5,433 bases of DNA from Candidatus Iainarchaeum sp. (GTDB taxonomy: Archaea > Iainarchaeota > Iainarchaeia > Iainarchaeales > GCA-2688035): assembly GCA_016931555.1 (NCBI GenBank), contig JAFGEM010000020.1:1-5433 (forward strand), written 5' to 3'. This document shows, piece by piece, positions 5,309 through 5,433 of this stretch. Numbering within the stretch: position 1 is the stretch's first letter; every line of letters starts with the position of its first letter. The position numbers and the translations under genes are program-made. The notes beneath the pieces were generated by a model. That model was given only the letters and a program-made list of their open reading frames with translations. It was not told where the DNA came from and did no database searches.

Positions 5309-5326
5309 ATGAAATATTATTCATAT
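5307..5326. promoter_or_regulatory. Inverted-repeat operator ATATGAA-N6-TTCATAT
   Basis: Perfect 7-bp arms, ATATGAA (5307-5313) and TTCATAT (5320-5326), are separated by 6 bases. It covers the regulator's start codon and the region just downstream of its TATA box, so a bound dimer would block transcription initiation. The TGAA-N6-TTCA core is that of ArsR/SmtB-family operators as I recall them (for example CzrA and SmtB sites). It lies 59 bases from the start of the divergent gene, so it might affect that promoter too, but less directly. Confidence 0.65.
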
Positions 5327-5330
5327 ATGG

Positions 5331-5340
5331 TTTTTTAAAC
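5331..5340 (-). promoter_or_regulatory. TATA box of the regulator-iscS-iscU-pth2 operon
   Basis: GTTTAAAAAA on the minus strand is centred about 27-28 bases before the ATG at 5308, which has no SD. This fits a leaderless operon mRNA beginning at the regulator ATG. The inverted repeat occupies the space between this box and the start. Confidence 0.5.
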
Positions 5341-5356
5341 CTTTCAGTGCAAACCC

Positions 5357-5364
5357 TTAAATTT
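5357..5364 (+). promoter_or_regulatory. TATA box of the right-edge gene
   Basis: TTAAATTT is centred about 26 bases before the ATG at 5386, with no SD in between. It gives the same leaderless geometry as other promoters in the window. Confidence 0.45.
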
Positions 5365-5385
5365 CCCTAAATCCCAATTATTGTT

Positions 5386-5433
5386 ATGCCAAACCCAAAG
5401 AAAAGGCAGCCAAAAGGAACTCGCCAGAGAAAA
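5386..5433 (+). CDS. Start of a very basic protein (runs off right edge)
   Basis: ATG at 5386 opens a frame that stays open to the window end: MPNPKKRQPKGTRQRK, 16 residues with 8 Lys/Arg. A well-placed TATA-like box 26 bases upstream supports a real gene start. Such an N-terminus suggests a small ribosomal or nucleic-acid-binding protein. It resembles the MPxPKxR beginning of bacterial ribosomal protein L32, but L32 of that type is not usual in archaea, and 16 residues cannot settle it. It is divergent from the Fe-S operon with a 77-base gap. Confidence 0.5.
   Translation, partial: MPNPKKRQPKGTRQRK

Noticed and set aside
4902..5370. Plus-strand frames opposite the regulator gene
   Set aside because: The minus strand has a clear ArsR-type winged helix with promoter and operator. 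The plus frames run through these elements.
1..5433. CRISPR array, tRNA/rRNA genes, insertion sequence or attachment site
   Set aside because: Both strands were scanned by eye. There are no spaced identical repeats, no cloverleaf-like or rRNA-like segment, no transposase and no terminal repeats. All gaps are under 100 bases and are accounted for by promoters.

Overview
The window looks like a compact archaeal genome segment, probably from a DPANN-type or other small-genome lineage (the lineage is inference). The archaeal signs are an archaeal-type Holliday junction resolvase (Hjc), an archaeal/eukaryotic-type peptidyl-tRNA hydrolase (Pth2), and A/T-rich TATA-like boxes centred about 26-28 bases before several start codons that lack a Shine-Dalgarno sequence. 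That last pattern is typical of archaeal leaderless transcripts. Genes are densely packed, with 4-base overlaps, convergent stop codons that touch, and short divergent promoter gaps.

Left part (1-1433). A minus-strand gene runs off the left edge (1-252; basic, unrecognised). It is divergent from a plus-strand pair: hjc (348-767) and a four-helix membrane protein of unknown function (776-1237). A 48-residue helical mini-protein (1287-1433) follows and ends 6 bases from the stop of a convergent gene.

Middle (1440-2789). A circularly permuted GTPase of the YlqF/RbgA/Nog2 group (1440-2195, minus) is divergent from a membrane-anchored, extracytoplasmic protein (2280-2789, plus). The latter is built from four Cys-pair units on a strict 26-residue period. 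Its stop codon abuts the stop of the convergent pth2.

Right part (2790-5385). Four minus-strand genes form one operon, transcribed from right to left: an ArsR-type winged-helix regulator with a C-terminal CxxxC, iscS (cysteine desulfurase), an IscU/NifU-like scaffold, and pth2. Spacings are 10, -4 and -4 bases. The promoter has a TATA-like box and a perfect 7-bp inverted repeat (ATATGAA-N6-TTCATAT) that overlaps the regulator's own start codon. The half-site and spacing match the TGAA-N6-TTCA core I recall for ArsR/SmtB operators. The simplest reading is an autoregulated Fe-S-cluster assembly operon controlled by an ArsR-family protein, which may play the role that the Rrf2-family IscR or SufR plays elsewhere. 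The scaffold protein carries a C-terminal BFD-like [2Fe-2S] domain in which three of the four ligand cysteines are lost.

At the right edge, a divergent plus-strand gene begins at 5386. Only 16 very basic residues are visible.
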